This document shows, one piece after another, positions 27,875 to 38,491 of a stretch of DNA of 64,000 nt. Made by a program: the position numbers and the translations under genes. The stretch is from Methylosinus sp. Sm6 (GTDB lineage Bacteria; Pseudomonadota; Alphaproteobacteria; Rhizobiales; Beijerinckiaceae). The notes beneath the pieces were generated by a model, which was not told the DNA's origin, did not search any database, and saw nothing but the letters and a program-made list of their open reading frames with translations. The first letter of the stretch is position 1. Every line of letters starts with the position of its first letter. The stretch spans positions 60,416 to 124,415 of the forward strand of contig NZ_JAINDZ010000012.1 in assembly GCF_019802345.1 (NCBI RefSeq), written 5' to 3'.

Positions 27875-30572
27875 ATGGCGCTCATCAGGGGCACTGACCA
27901 AGATGATCTATATCTGTTTGGCGATAGATATCAAGCAAATCAAATTTTCGGTTACGGCGGAAATGATAGCATAGATGGAGGAATTTTGTCTGATGAATTG
28001 GATGGGGGCGAAGGAGATGATTCTATATACGCTTTCGATGGAGACGATGTGATTTATGATAAGTCTGGGAACAATATCATATACGCGGGTGGAGGCGATG
28101 ACTCTGTCTGGGTGGGTCAGGTCGGTCTAGGCCTTGTAGCGACGAACAAGATATCTCTCGGCAGCGGAGATGACTGGGTATTGGCCGGCGGCCAGAAGGA
28201 TCTGATCGACGGCGGCCCAGGCGATGATAGCGTCAGTTATTATTGGTCTGCTGATGGGGTGACGGTGAATCTTCTGACTGGCAAGGGTTCGGGAGGGTCG
28301 GCGGAGGGCGATACATATCGGCTCGTCGAAGACGTGTCGGGCAGTAATCGAGGCGACCTCCTCATCGGCAATGGCGCTTACAATGTCCTCGAGGGAAGGG
28401 ACGGCGACGACCGCATCGAGGGCCGCTCCGGCGGCGATTACCTGGACGGCGGCGACGGCGTCGATACGCTCGAATATTTCGACAGCGTCGCGGGCGTGCA
28501 GATCGATCTCGCGGCCGGGACCGCCGCGGGCGGCTCGGCCCAGGACGATCAGATCTTCAATTTCGAGAATGTCTGGGGCAGCGCCTTCGCCGACTCGCTG
28601 ACGGGCGACGACGGCGCCAATGCGCTGAACGGTTTTGCCGGCGGCGACCTGCTCAACGGCCTGGGCGGCGACGACATTCTGAAAGGCGGACTCGGCAAGG
28701 ACACACTGGACGGCGGCGCCGGCGTCGACACGGCCGACTATAGCGACAAGACGGCGGCGGTCGTGGTGAATTTGAACGGCGACACGAATGCGGCGGTGAG
28801 GGTCGGCGGCGTCGCCGAGGATGTGATCCGCAATATCGAGAACGTCACGGGCGGCGCGGGCGCGGACACGCTGTGGGGCGATAATCTGGCGAATGCGCTC
28901 TTCGGCGGCGGCGGCGACGATGTGCTGCGCGGGGCCGGCGGGGCCGATGTTCTCGACGGAGGGGCGGGCATCGACACCGCCGACTACAGCTATCTGGAAT
29001 CGTTCCCGGTCAGGGTCGTCCTGAACGGCGCGTCCGACGCGACCGTGACGGTCCGCGGCGTCACCGAGGACACGCTCCGCAACATCGAGAATGTGACAGG
29101 AGGCGGCGGGGGCGATATGCTCATCGGCGACGGGCTGGCCAATGTTCTGCTCGGCGGCGGCGGCTACGACTTTACTGAGTGGCGGCGGCGGCGCCGATCT
29201 CATGGACGGCGGCGCGGGCGTCGACACCGCGGATTATGGCTACACGAACGCCCCTGTCGTCGTCACCTTGAACGGGGCGAGGACCTCTGTCGTGATGGTC
29301 GGCGGCGTGGCGGAGGACAGAATCCGCAACATCGAGAATGTGACCGGCGGCTCGGGCGCCGACACGCTGCGCGGCGACGGCCTCGCCAATGTGCTCTCGG
29401 GCGGCTTCGGTAATGACGTGCTGCGTGGCGGCGGCGGCAAGGACGTGCTGGACGGCTACATCGGCGTCGACACGGCGGATTATAGCGACAAGACGGCCTC
29501 GGTCGTTCTGACGCTGAATGGCGCAGCGGATGCGGTGGTGACGGTCGGCGGCCTGGCGGAGGACACCATCAGCAGCATCGAGAATGTGACCGGCGGCGCG
29601 GGCGCGGACACGCTGCACGGCGATAATCTCGCCAATGCGCTCTCGGGCGGCGGCGGCAATGATGTGCTGCGCGGCGCCGGCGGAGCCGATGTTCTCGACG
29701 GCGGCGCGGGCGTCGACACGGCCGATTACAGCGACAAGACGTCGTCGGTCTTGGTGATGCTGAACGGCGCGACGAATGCGACAGTGACGATCGACGGCGT
29801 CGCCGAGGACACGCTCCGCAACATCGAGAATGTGACAGGCGGCGGCGGGGCCGATGTCCTGGATGGCGGCGCGGGCGTCGACACCGCGCGATATGGCAAC
29901 ATCACCGCCCCTGTCGTCGTCACCTTGAACGGGGCGAGGACCTCTGTCGTGATGGTCGGCGGCGTGGCGGAGGACAGAATCCGCAACATCGAGAATGTGA
30001 CCGGCGGCTCTGGCGATGACACGCTGCGCGGCGACGGCCTCGCCAATGTGCTCTCGGGCGGCTTCGGCAATGACGTGCTGCGTGGCGGCGGCGGCAAGGA
30101 CGTGCTGGACGGCTACATCGGCGTCGACACGGCGGATTATAGCGACAAGACGGCCTCGGTCGTTCTGACGCTGAATGGCGCGGCGGATGCGGTGGTGACG
30201 GTCGGCGGCGTGGCGGAGGACACCATCCGCAGCATCGAGAATGTGACGGGCGGCTCGGGCGCCGACACGCTCGTCGGCGACGGAAAGGCGAACACGCTTC
30301 TCGGCGGAGGCGGCGATGACACGCTGACGGGCGCAGGCGGCGCGGACATCTTCGTCTTCGCGCCGGCGTTCGGGCGCGATGTCGTCACCGATTTCACGTC
30401 GAGCGATACGCTGCGGATCGATCACACGATCTTCGCCGACTGGACGACGCTGCTGAGCCATGCCCAGCAAGTGGGCGCGGACACGGTCATCACGTCGAGC
30501 GCGACCCAGACGATCACGCTGGACAATTTCAGCCTCGCCGCCCTGACCGCGAGCCAGATTCAGTTCGTCTGA
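27875..30572 (+). pseudogene. RTX calcium-binding repeat protein, copy 1 (frame broken at about 29171)
   Basis: The ATG at 27875 has GGAG upstream. The translation is built of RTX nonapeptides (GGEGDDSIYA, GGAGVDTADYSD and many more) alternating with beta-rich linkers containing VRNIENVTGG-type blocks. After GGGGYD at about residue 432 the frame is lost. Read one base later, from the TTT at 29171-29173, the same repeat continues in frame 3 to a stop at 30572. The C-terminus (DIFVFAPAFGRDVVTDF, then TLDNFSLAALTASQIQFV) is the usual signal of type I secreted RTX proteins. Removing one T would restore an approximately 900-residue protein. As sequenced, the product stops at 29413 without the secretion signal. 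No type I exporter gene is in the window. The first 400 bases are clearly richer in A+T than the neighbours. Confidence 0.85.
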
Positions 30573-30867
30573 GCGGGCCGTCCGATGCGCCTCGGCTCTT
30601 CGCAGGGGCTCGCCGACGGCTGACGACCGCCACGATCGTCTTCGTCGAGAAATCGCGCAAAACGCGCGGCGCGTCCCCCGAACGGAGGAGGAGGCGACGG
30701 CTGTCGTCGTCTATGGATCAGCGCGGCGACGGGCGCTCCGAATTTCGGCGTCTCGAATGCGACGCGGCCGATTTCGAGAAAGTCGGGGCGACGCGTCACC
30801 GTCGCGCGACGGGATCGAGGCAACGGGCGGCTCTGGCGGCGATGACACCGATGATGGAGCGTCGGAT

Positions 30868-32809
30868 ATGGCAGCTTTTTATGGCACAGATCTGAATGAT
30901 CATTTTTCCGGCGAACTGGGCGCCGTCAACACTATTTTCGGAAATGCCGGAAACGACGATATCTATGGCGGAGTTTTGAAGGATTATATGTACGGAGGAG
31001 AAGGAGACGACTTCGTATATGCGGACGACGGTGGTGATTTTATCGAAGATGTGTCTGGAAATAACGTAATATATGCAGGGCCTGGCGATGACGATGTCCG
31101 GGTAAATTTTAACGGGCTCGGTCTCGCTGCGACGAACGACATCAATCTGGGGGCCGGAGACGATATCGTATCAGCGGGTGGGCAAAAAGATCGGATCTAC
31201 GGCTGGCTGGGCGAGGACGAAGTGGGATATTCTTCCTCCCCCGGCGGCGTGACAGTGAACCTCCTGACAGGCAAGGGCTCGGGGGGATGGGCTGAGGGCG
31301 ATACATATTTTTTCGTCGAAAACGTGTACGGCAGCTTCGGCGACGACGTCCTCATCGGCAATGGCGCGTACAACGTCCTCTGGGGAGTGGACGGCGACGA
31401 CCGTATCCAGGGCCGCTCCGGCGGCGATTATCTATACGGCGGCGCGGGCGTCGACACGCTCGACTATCTCGACAGCGTCGCGGGCGTGCAGATCGATCTT
31501 GCCGCCGGGACCGCCGCGGGCGGCTCGGCCCAGGACGATCAGATCTTCGACTTCGAGAATGTCTGGGGCAGCGCCTTCGCCGACTCGCTCTCGGGCGACG
31601 ACGGCGCCAATGCGCTGAGCGGCTTCGCCGGCGCCGACCTGCTCAACGGCCAGGGCGGCGACGACATTCTGTCCGGCGGCTCGGGCCGTGACGTGCTCGA
31701 CGGCGGCGCCGGCGTCGACACGGCCGACTATAGCGACAAGACGGCGGCGGTCGCGGTGACCTTGAACGGCGCGGCCAACGCGACGGTGAGGGTCGGCGGC
31801 GTCGCCGAGGATGTGATCCGCAACATCGAGAATGTCATCGGCGGCGAAGGCGCCGACACGCTGCGCGGCGACAATCTGGCGAATGCGCTCTCGGGCGGCG
31901 GCGGCGACGATGTGCTGCGCTGCTTCGGCGGATGCGACAGTATGGGTCGGCGGCGTGGCCGAGGACACGATCCGCAACATCGAGAATGTGACCGGCGGCG
32001 CGGGCGCCGACTCGCTCTTCGGCGACGGCCTCGCGAATAGCCTCTCGGGCGGCTTCGGCCATGACCGGCTGCGCGGCGGCGGCGGCAAGGACGTGCTGGA
32101 CGGCGGCCTCGGCGTCGACATGGCGGATTATAGTGACAAGACGGCCTCCGTCATGGTGACGTTGAATGGCGCGACGGATACGGTGGCGACGGTCGGCGGG
32201 ATCGCCGAGGACACGATCCGCAGCATCGAGAATGTGACGGGCGGCGCGGGAAGCGACACGCTGTTCGGCGACAGCCTCGCCAATGCGCTCTCCGGCGGCT
32301 CCGGCAATGACGTGCTGCGCGGCGGCGGCGGCAAGGATGTGCTGGACGGCGGCCGCGGCGTCGACACCGCGGACTATGGCGACAAGACGGCCTCCGTCAT
32401 CGTGACGCTGAACGGCGGGACGCAATCAGTGGTGACGGTCGGCGGAGTCGCCGAGGACAAGATCCGCAACATCGAGAATGTGACGGGCGGCTCGGGCGCC
32501 GACACGCTCATCGGCGACGGACTGGCGAACAGGCTTGTCGGGGGCGGCGGCAATGACACGCTGACAGGCGCGGGCGGCGCGGACATCTTCGTCTTCGCGC
32601 CGGCGTTCGGTCGCGACGTCGTCACCGACTTCACCTCGAGCGACAAGCTGCGGATCGACCGCACGATCTTCGCCGACTGGACGACGCTGCTGAGTCATGC
32701 CCGGCAGGTCGGCGCGGACACGGTCCTCACCTCGAGCGCGACCCAGACGATCACGCTGGACAATTTCAACCTCGCCAGCCTGACCGCGAGCCAGATTCAG
32801 TTCGCCTGA
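30868..32809 (+). pseudogene. RTX calcium-binding repeat protein, copy 2 (frame broken at about 31935)
   Basis: This is a tandem paralogue of copy 1 with the same domain order and an almost identical last 80 residues (TLDNFNLASLTASQIQFA). The ATG at 30868 follows GGAGC; RTX-like GGSGGDDT just before it hints that the ancestral start was further upstream. At about 31935 the sequence jumps from GGDDVLRCFGGCD of one repeat to ATVWVGGVAEDTI of the next. Roughly 90 bases expected from copy 1 are lacking and the reading frame changes. The first frame stops at 32040 and the second runs to 32809 with the secretion-type C-terminus. The gene therefore looks like an out-of-frame recombination product between repeats. 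Confidence 0.83.
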
Positions 32810-32991
32810 CCGCGTCGCGGCGGTTTCGGCGCGGAACTCCGACACCCGACAACCGCCGATCACCGCCGACAACCGCGCGCGCTTCGCCCGGCCGAGGGGT
32901 CGTTCTATAATGGCGTCGCGGGGCGAACGCTCCGGCTTCGGCGACCGGCGCCGGCCGAGCCGGGCCCATTGCGGCGCCGAGGGGCGGCTGA

Positions 32992-33447
32992 ATGACCAGA
33001 TATCTGCACACCATGATCCGCGTCGGCGACCCCGATGCGACGATCCGCTTCTTCGAGCTGCTGGGGCTGCAAGAGACGCGGCGGATGGAAAATCCCGCCG
33101 GGCGCTTCACGCTGATCTTTCTGGCGGCGCCCGAGGATGTGAAGCAGAACCAGGGCCGCCCGGGCTCGGAGGTCGAGCTGACCTATAATTGGCCGCCCGA
33201 GGGCGGCGCGCCGGAGACCTATGGCGGAGGCCGCAATTTCGGCCATCTGGCCTATGAGGTCGACGATATCTACGCCACCTGCCGGCGGCTGATGGACGCC
33301 GGCGTCGCCATCAACCGTCCGCCGCGCGACGGCCATATGGCCTTCGTACGCACGCCGGACGGCATTTCGGTGGAGCTGCTGCAGGCCGGCGAGCGGCTGG
33401 CCCCGGCCGAGCCCTGGGCCTCCATGCCCAACTCCGGCAGCTGGTGA
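32992..33447 (+). CDS. gloA: glyoxalase I (lactoylglutathione lyase), VOC family
   Basis: The 151-residue protein has two VOC beta-alpha-beta-beta-beta modules. Metal-site residues are seen in YLHTMIRVGD (His), VELTYNW (Glu), NFGHLAYEVDDI (His) and GISVELLQ (Glu). The order His-Glu-His-Glu and the length fit bacterial GloA. It converts the methylglyoxal-glutathione hemithioacetal into S-lactoylglutathione in the cytoplasm. The ATG at 32992 directly precedes the first strand. Confidence 0.95.
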   Translation: MTRYLHTMIRVGDPDATIRFFELLGLQETRRMENPAGRFTLIFLAAPEDVKQNQGRPGSEVELTYNWPPEGGAPETYGGGRNFGHLAYEVDDIYATCRRLMDAGVAINRPPRDGHMAFVRTPDGISVELLQAGERLAPAEPWASMPNSGSW

Positions 33448-33486
33448 GCGAGAGGGCGCGGCGGACCGAGCCGCCGCGCGCCGCGG

Positions 33487-36411
33487 TCAGTCGCCGCCGA
33501 GCGAAGCCTTCGCCCGTTGCCACCAGCCGCCCTTTTTCGGCCGGCTCGGATCGGCGTGGGTGATGATCGTCTCGGTCGGCTCGCGCGGCGGAGGCGGCGC
33601 AGCCGCTTCATGGATGGGCGCCGGCGGCGCCTCGGCTTCGGCGGCCGCCGGCGGCGGCGCCTCGGCGGAAGGCGCTTCGGCGCTCGGCGCCGCGACCGGC
33701 GCTTCCGCAGCCGGAGGGGCCGGGAGCGGAGGCGCGAACGACTCCACAGCGGCCGCGGCCGGCGGCGCTTCCGCCAGCGGCTCGACCGGCGCCGGCGTCT
33801 CGGCGGCGACGCCATCGGCCCTCGCCTCGTCGGCGACCTCGCCCTCCGGCGCGGCCGCGCCCTGCTCGACAAACTCCGCCGGCAAAGGGCTGGAGCGCGT
33901 CCAGCGTCCGGCGCGGCGACGCCCGCCGCGGCTTCCCCGCTCGTTCGGACGCGAGCCGTCGCTCGACTGCGTCGGAACCCCGTCGATCTCGGCGACCATG
34001 GCAAGCCCTTCGTCCGACGGCTGCTCCGCTCCCGGCTGCGCCTCGGCGGCGTCGCCGTTTCCGACGCCGCCGCGTCCCCGGCGCCGACGTCGGCGCCGCG
34101 AGCGCTGCTGGCCGTCGCCGGCCTCCTCGCCGCCGATCTGCGGCAGGCGCTGAACGGGCGGGCGCTGCTCTCCCTCCGGCGCGGCCTCGGCGATCTCCTC
34201 GATCTCCTCGATCTCCTCGATCTCCTCCTCGACATCGACCGGCGGCGCGCCGGCGCGCAAGGGCTGCAAGGCGGCGGGAAGCTCGCGCACGCCGCTCGCC
34301 GGCTCGCCGCGCTCCAGCGCGTGATAGGCGGTGCCGGTCAGGCTGTCGTCGGCGGCGACGGTGATGGCGACGCCGAAGCGACGCTCCAGCGCCTGCAGAT
34401 GCGTGCGTTTCTGATTGAGGATGTAGAGCGCGACCACGGCGCGCGTGCGCAGGATGATGTCATGCGCCGAGCTCTTGATCAGCGCATCCTCGAGCACGCG
34501 CAGCACATGCAGCGCGATCGAGGCCGTGGAGCGCACCGTGCCGGCGCCGGCGCAATGCGGGCAAGGCACGGTCGACCCCTCGAGCACGCCGGCGCGGATG
34601 CGCTGGCGCGACATTTCCAAGAGGCCGAAATGCGAGATGCGGCCGACCTGGATGCGGGCGCGATCGTTCTTCAGCGCGTCCTTGACGCGGCGCTCGACGG
34701 CGCGATTGTTGCGGCCCTCCTCCATGTCGATGAAATCGACGACGATGAGGCCGGCGAGATCGCGCAGGCGCAGCTGGCGGGCGACCTCGTCGGCCGCCTC
34801 GAGATTGGTGCGCAGCGCCGTGTCCTCGATATTGTGCTCCCTGGTGGAGCGGCCCGAGTTCACGTCGATGGCGACCAGCGCCTCGGTCTGATTGATGACG
34901 AGATAGCCGCCCGACTTCAGCGTGACCTGATTGGAGAACAGCGCGTCGAGCTGCGATTCGGCGCCGGCGGACGCGAAGATCGGCGTCGGCTCGCGATAGA
35001 GCCGGACATTCTTCGCATGGCTCGGGATGAGCATGCGCATGAAGTCCTTGGCCTCGCGATAGGCCTCGTCGCCCGAGACGATCACCTCCTCGACGTCGCG
35101 GCCGTAGAGGTCGCGGATAGCGCGCTTGATCAGCGAGCCCTCCTCATAGACGAGGGTCGGGGCGCTGGAGCGCAGCGTCAATTCGCGCACGCTCTCCCAC
35201 ATGCGCAGCAGATATTCGAAGTCGCGCTTGACCTCGGCCTTGGTGCGCGTCGCGCCGGCGGTGCGCAGGATGACGCCCATGCCCTCCGGCACCTCGAGCT
35301 CCTGCACGATCTCCTTGAGGCGCTTGCGGTCGGCGCCGTCGGTGATCTTGCGGGAAATGCCGCCGCCGCGCGCGGTATTGGGCATCAGCACGGAATAACG
35401 GCCGGCGAGCGACAGATAAGTGGTGAGCGCCGCGCCCTTGTTGCCGCGCTCCTCCTTGACCACCTGCACCAGCAACACCTGGCGGCGCTTGATGACCTCC
35501 TGAATCTTATACTGCCGGCGCGGACGCGCGGCGCGATATGGCGCCTCGTCCATGGCGTCGCCGCCGATATGCTCGACCTGCTCGTCCTCGTGCTCTTCGT
35601 CTTCCTCGTGCTCTTCGTCGCCGCGCGCGTCCTCGCGCTCGTGCTCATGCTCCTCGTCGCGCTCGTCCTTGCGGCGCGCCTTGAGCTCGTGGTCCCGCTC
35701 GAGCTCGGCCGGGGCGTCCTCGAGATGGCCCGTCTCGACGACGCCGAACCCTTCCGGGTCGATCGAGATCGGGTTTTCCGCCGCTTCGCCGAGCGCCGCC
35801 GCCTCGGCCGGCTCGGCCGCTTCCGCGACCGCCGCGGCCGGCTCTTCGGATGCGGGCTCGCTCGGCGGCGACGGCTCGTCGGCGGCGAGCGCTTCGGTCA
35901 CGCTCGCGGCTTCGGACGCCAGATCGCCCTCCGACGGCTCGAGCGGCGGTTCCGCCGGAGCGAGCGCCGTGGAAAATTCTGGCGCCTCTCGTGCTTCCTC
36001 GTCGGGAGCGGTCTCCGAGGTCACGCTGTCGCCGGAGGCGGCGCGCTTCTCGGCGCTGTCGCCATGGCGGCGGCGGGAGCGGCGGCGGCCGTGCGGGCGC
36101 GGCTCCTCCTCCTCCTGCTGATGCGCCCGGCTCTCCTCCTCGAGGAGGGCGAGGCGATCGGCGACGGGGATCTGGTAATAATCGGGATGGATCTCGGCAA
36201 AGGCGAGGAAGCCGTGACGATTGCCGCCATAGTCGACGAAGGCCGCCTGCAGCGACGGCTCGACGCGCGTCACCTTGGCGAGATAGATGTTGCCGCGCAG
36301 CGGCTTCTTGTCGGCGGCTTCGAAGTCGAATTCCTGAACGCGGTTACCGCGCAGCACCACCACCCGGGTCTCTTCCGGGTGGGATGCGTCGATGAGCATT
36401 TTGTTGGCCAT
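33487..36411 (-). CDS. rne: ribonuclease E/G, RNase E type
   Basis: The 974-residue protein starts MANKMLIDASHPEETRV and has an N-terminal S1 domain. As in other alphaproteobacterial RNase E proteins, the S1 domain is split by a large charged insertion (about 240 residues of Glu/Arg/Asp-rich sequence from about residue 80). The catalytic core shows LVAIDVNSGRST and VVDFIDMEEGRN, which hold the magnesium-binding aspartates, and the zinc link CPHCAGAG. The C-terminal third is Pro/Ala/Arg/Glu-rich and probably disordered; it should be the degradosome scaffold. It cleaves single-stranded RNA in mRNA decay and rRNA maturation. The ATG at 36411 matches the conserved N-terminus; the frame remains open for 76 codons upstream without conservation. 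Confidence 0.96.
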   Translation of the reverse strand: MANKMLIDASHPEETRVVVLRGNRVQEFDFEAADKKPLRGNIYLAKVTRVEPSLQAAFVDYGGNRHGFLAFAEIHPDYYQIPVADRLALLEEESRAHQQEEEEPRPHGRRRSRRRHGDSAEKRAASGDSVTSETAPDEEAREAPEFSTALAPAEPPLEPSEGDLASEAASVTEALAADEPSPPSEPASEEPAAAVAEAAEPAEAAALGEAAENPISIDPEGFGVVETGHLEDAPAELERDHELKARRKDERDEEHEHEREDARGDEEHEEDEEHEDEQVEHIGGDAMDEAPYRAARPRRQYKIQEVIKRRQVLLVQVVKEERGNKGAALTTYLSLAGRYSVLMPNTARGGGISRKITDGADRKRLKEIVQELEVPEGMGVILRTAGATRTKAEVKRDFEYLLRMWESVRELTLRSSAPTLVYEEGSLIKRAIRDLYGRDVEEVIVSGDEAYREAKDFMRMLIPSHAKNVRLYREPTPIFASAGAESQLDALFSNQVTLKSGGYLVINQTEALVAIDVNSGRSTREHNIEDTALRTNLEAADEVARQLRLRDLAGLIVVDFIDMEEGRNNRAVERRVKDALKNDRARIQVGRISHFGLLEMSRQRIRAGVLEGSTVPCPHCAGAGTVRSTASIALHVLRVLEDALIKSSAHDIILRTRAVVALYILNQKRTHLQALERRFGVAITVAADDSLTGTAYHALERGEPASGVRELPAALQPLRAGAPPVDVEEEIEEIEEIEEIAEAAPEGEQRPPVQRLPQIGGEEAGDGQQRSRRRRRRRGRGGVGNGDAAEAQPGAEQPSDEGLAMVAEIDGVPTQSSDGSRPNERGSRGGRRRAGRWTRSSPLPAEFVEQGAAAPEGEVADEARADGVAAETPAPVEPLAEAPPAAAAVESFAPPLPAPPAAEAPVAAPSAEAPSAEAPPPAAAEAEAPPAPIHEAAAPPPPREPTETIITHADPSRPKKGGWWQRAKASLGGD

Positions 36412-36982
36412 GAGAAACTCTTTGCCGCGTGACGCGAGGCGACGCCGGCGGTCGGAACGAATGCCCATGCGAGGACGATGCGACCGGGATCCGGCGAAGC
36501 GTCGGCGATCCGACGCGTGTTTGCGAGTGAGAGGAGCAGATCGCGAAACTTCGGGAACGCGAGCCGGCCCTGCGGCCGGCGGACCAAACGAGGAGCGGAT
36601 CCGGCGAGCCGGATCCGGAGCCGCAGGGACGGCGTCCATGGAAAGCAGCGCGCACCGACGCGTCCGCCGTCCGCGCGAAGAGCGCGAAGCGAGGGGTCGG
36701 TGCGCGGCATGTCATGGACGTCGCCATGAGCTCGTTACAAAAACCTGTTTCGCGGCGCCGTTCGAAGGCGCCCGCTTGTCCCGATCAGCGCTCGCGAGAA
36801 GCGCGACCTGAGCTGTTTGCGCCGCAGCTTATGCCCGCTCCGTTCGTCGGAGCGGTCCGCGGCTTGTCGTCAAAGGCTTGGGCGCTGAGGCGCCGGCCCT
36901 TCCACGGAACATTTCCTACATAATGTCTGGAGGGCAAGATCGCAAGTTTGGGCTCGCGCATCGGGGCCGTGACGGACCGCCG
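36412..36982 (-). promoter_or_regulatory. long leader and promoter region of rne
   Basis: About 570 bp separate the rne start from the end of lspA and contain no convincing gene. The stretch is rich in short hairpins, for example around 36836-36862 (GCTCCGTTCGTCGGAGC). It includes an A/T-rich patch (GTTACAAAAACCTG) near 36733. RNase E genes elsewhere have a long 5' untranslated leader through which the enzyme controls its own mRNA, so a similar role is likely here. The transcription start is not defined. Confidence 0.5.
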
Positions 36983-37510
36983 CTATTTTTCCGCGGCGCT
37001 CGCGCTCGCCGTCGGCCCGGCGGCGAGGCCCTCGAGCAGAAGCAGAACCACGCCGAGGAAAATGGCCGCGTCGGCGACGTTGAACACATAATTGGCCAGC
37101 GGCCCGACCGGCAAGGCCGTGTGGAAGAAGAAGAAATCGGCGACGGCGCCGAAACGCATCCGATCCGCCACATTGCCCAGCGCGCCGCCGACGACGAAGC
37201 CGAGCGCCGCCGCGGTCATTCGGCGCGGCGCCCGCCACAACCAGTAGCCGAGGCAGCCGACCACCGAGGCCTGGAAGAGAATCAGCAGCAATCGCGCCCC
37301 CGCCGTCTTAGAGGAGAGCAGAGAATAAGAGACGCCCGCGTTCCAGGAGAGCACCACATCGAGGAAAGGCGCGACGTGAAGCGGCTGCCGCTGCGCGATG
37401 TCGAACACATTCAGCATGAAATATTTGTGCGACTGGTCGAGCGCGAGCGCCGCCAGAGCGACGGCGAGGCCGAAGGCGCGCGGCGAAGGCGGGGCGAAGG
37501 TGAGAGACAA
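36983..37510 (-). CDS. lspA: lipoprotein signal peptidase (signal peptidase II)
   Basis: The 175-residue membrane protein has four helices. It has the two catalytic aspartates in GGALGNVADRMRFGAVADF and YVFNVADAAIF, and the NxG motif region SWNAGVSYS. It cleaves the signal of prolipoproteins in the inner membrane. I chose the TTG at 37510 because AGAGGAGG stands seven bases upstream and the first helix begins shortly after. An ATG 38 codons upstream adds an unrelated Cys/Arg-rich sequence. Confidence 0.93.
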   Translation of the reverse strand: MSLTFAPPSPRAFGLAVALAALALDQSHKYFMLNVFDIAQRQPLHVAPFLDVVLSWNAGVSYSLLSSKTAGARLLLILFQASVVGCLGYWLWRAPRRMTAAALGFVVGGALGNVADRMRFGAVADFFFFHTALPVGPLANYVFNVADAAIFLGVVLLLLEGLAAGPTASASAAEK

Positions 37511-37660
37511 GCGCGAGCCTCCTCTTTCGGGCGGCGAGAATACGGCGGACGCCCGCACTCTACATAGAGCGGGACCGGCGCGTCGGCAAAAGGGGCATGC
37601 AGCCCCGCTAGCGTTCTGTGTCATCTGAATTGAGGGCCACTTTGCTCCTGCCAGCCGCCG

Positions 37661-38470
37661 TCACTCCCGCCAGGCGGCGTAGAAATGGTGCGGCGGGCCG
37701 GCGCCTCCGCCGAGCGCGAGCTCATCGGCCGCCGCCAGCGCCCCCTCGAGCCAGGCCTTGGCCTCGGCGACGGCGGCGACGAGCGCGGCGCCATGGGCGA
37801 GACGGGCGGCGATCGCCGCGGAGAGCGCGCAGCCCGTGCCATGGGTGTTGCGCGTCGCGACACGCCGGCCGGCGAATTCGTGGATCTGCGTTCCGTCGAA
37901 CAGAATATCGACGGGCGCGCCTGCAAGATGCCCGCCCTTCACCAGCGCCGCCCGCGCCCCCAGCGCGACGAGCGCGCGCGCCTGCTCCGCCATGGCGGCG
38001 CCGTCGCGCGCCCGTCCGCCGCCGAGCAGAGCGGCGGCTTCGTCGAGATTGGGGGTGATGAGCGTCGCGAGCGGAACGATGCGCGCCTGCGCCGCCGCGA
38101 CGAGGCCGGGCCCGGCGAGCGCGTCGCCATGGGTGGAGACCAGCACGGGATCGAAAACAATGCAGCGCGCCGCGCCGCGCTCCAGCGCTCCGGCGACTGC
38201 CTCGGCGATGGCGGGCTCGGCCAGCATGCCGAGCTTGACCGCGTCGACGGCGATGTCGGCGAAAATCGAATCGATCTGCGCCGCGACGACGCCGGGCGGC
38301 GCGGCGTGGACGAGGCTCACGCCGCGCGTGTTCTGCGCGGTGAGCGCGGTGACGGCCGCCATGGCGTAGCAGCGCAGGGCGGAAAAGGTCTTGATGTCGG
38401 CCTGCACGCCGGCGCCGCCGCTCGGATCGGAGCCGGCGATCGACAGGACCTTGGGAATTCGCGGCGCCAT
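37661..38470 (-). CDS. thiD: hydroxymethylpyrimidine/phosphomethylpyrimidine kinase
   Basis: The 269-residue ribokinase-fold protein has the substrate loop IAGSDPSGGAGVQADIKTF, the AVTALTAQNT segment, KLGML, and the ATP-site motif NTHGTGCALSAAIAA. It phosphorylates HMP twice to HMP-PP in thiamine synthesis. It stands 21 bp after a WD40-protein gene on the same strand. No TPP riboswitch is visible in the small gap, so it may depend on a promoter upstream of the WD40 gene. Confidence 0.96.
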   Translation of the reverse strand: MAPRIPKVLSIAGSDPSGGAGVQADIKTFSALRCYAMAAVTALTAQNTRGVSLVHAAPPGVVAAQIDSIFADIAVDAVKLGMLAEPAIAEAVAGALERGAARCIVFDPVLVSTHGDALAGPGLVAAAQARIVPLATLITPNLDEAAALLGGGRARDGAAMAEQARALVALGARAALVKGGHLAGAPVDILFDGTQIHEFAGRRVATRNTHGTGCALSAAIAARLAHGAALVAAVAEAKAWLEGALAAADELALGGGAGPPHHFYAAWRE

Positions 38471-38491
38471 GCCGGCCTCCCGAGTGAGCGC

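Noticed and set aside
27875..32809. CRISPR array
   Set aside because: The periodic sequence here is coding RTX repeat sequence with variable units, not short identical repeats with unique spacers.
38471..38491. TPP riboswitch before thiD
   Set aside because: The gap to the preceding gene is only 21 bp and no thi-box sequence is present.
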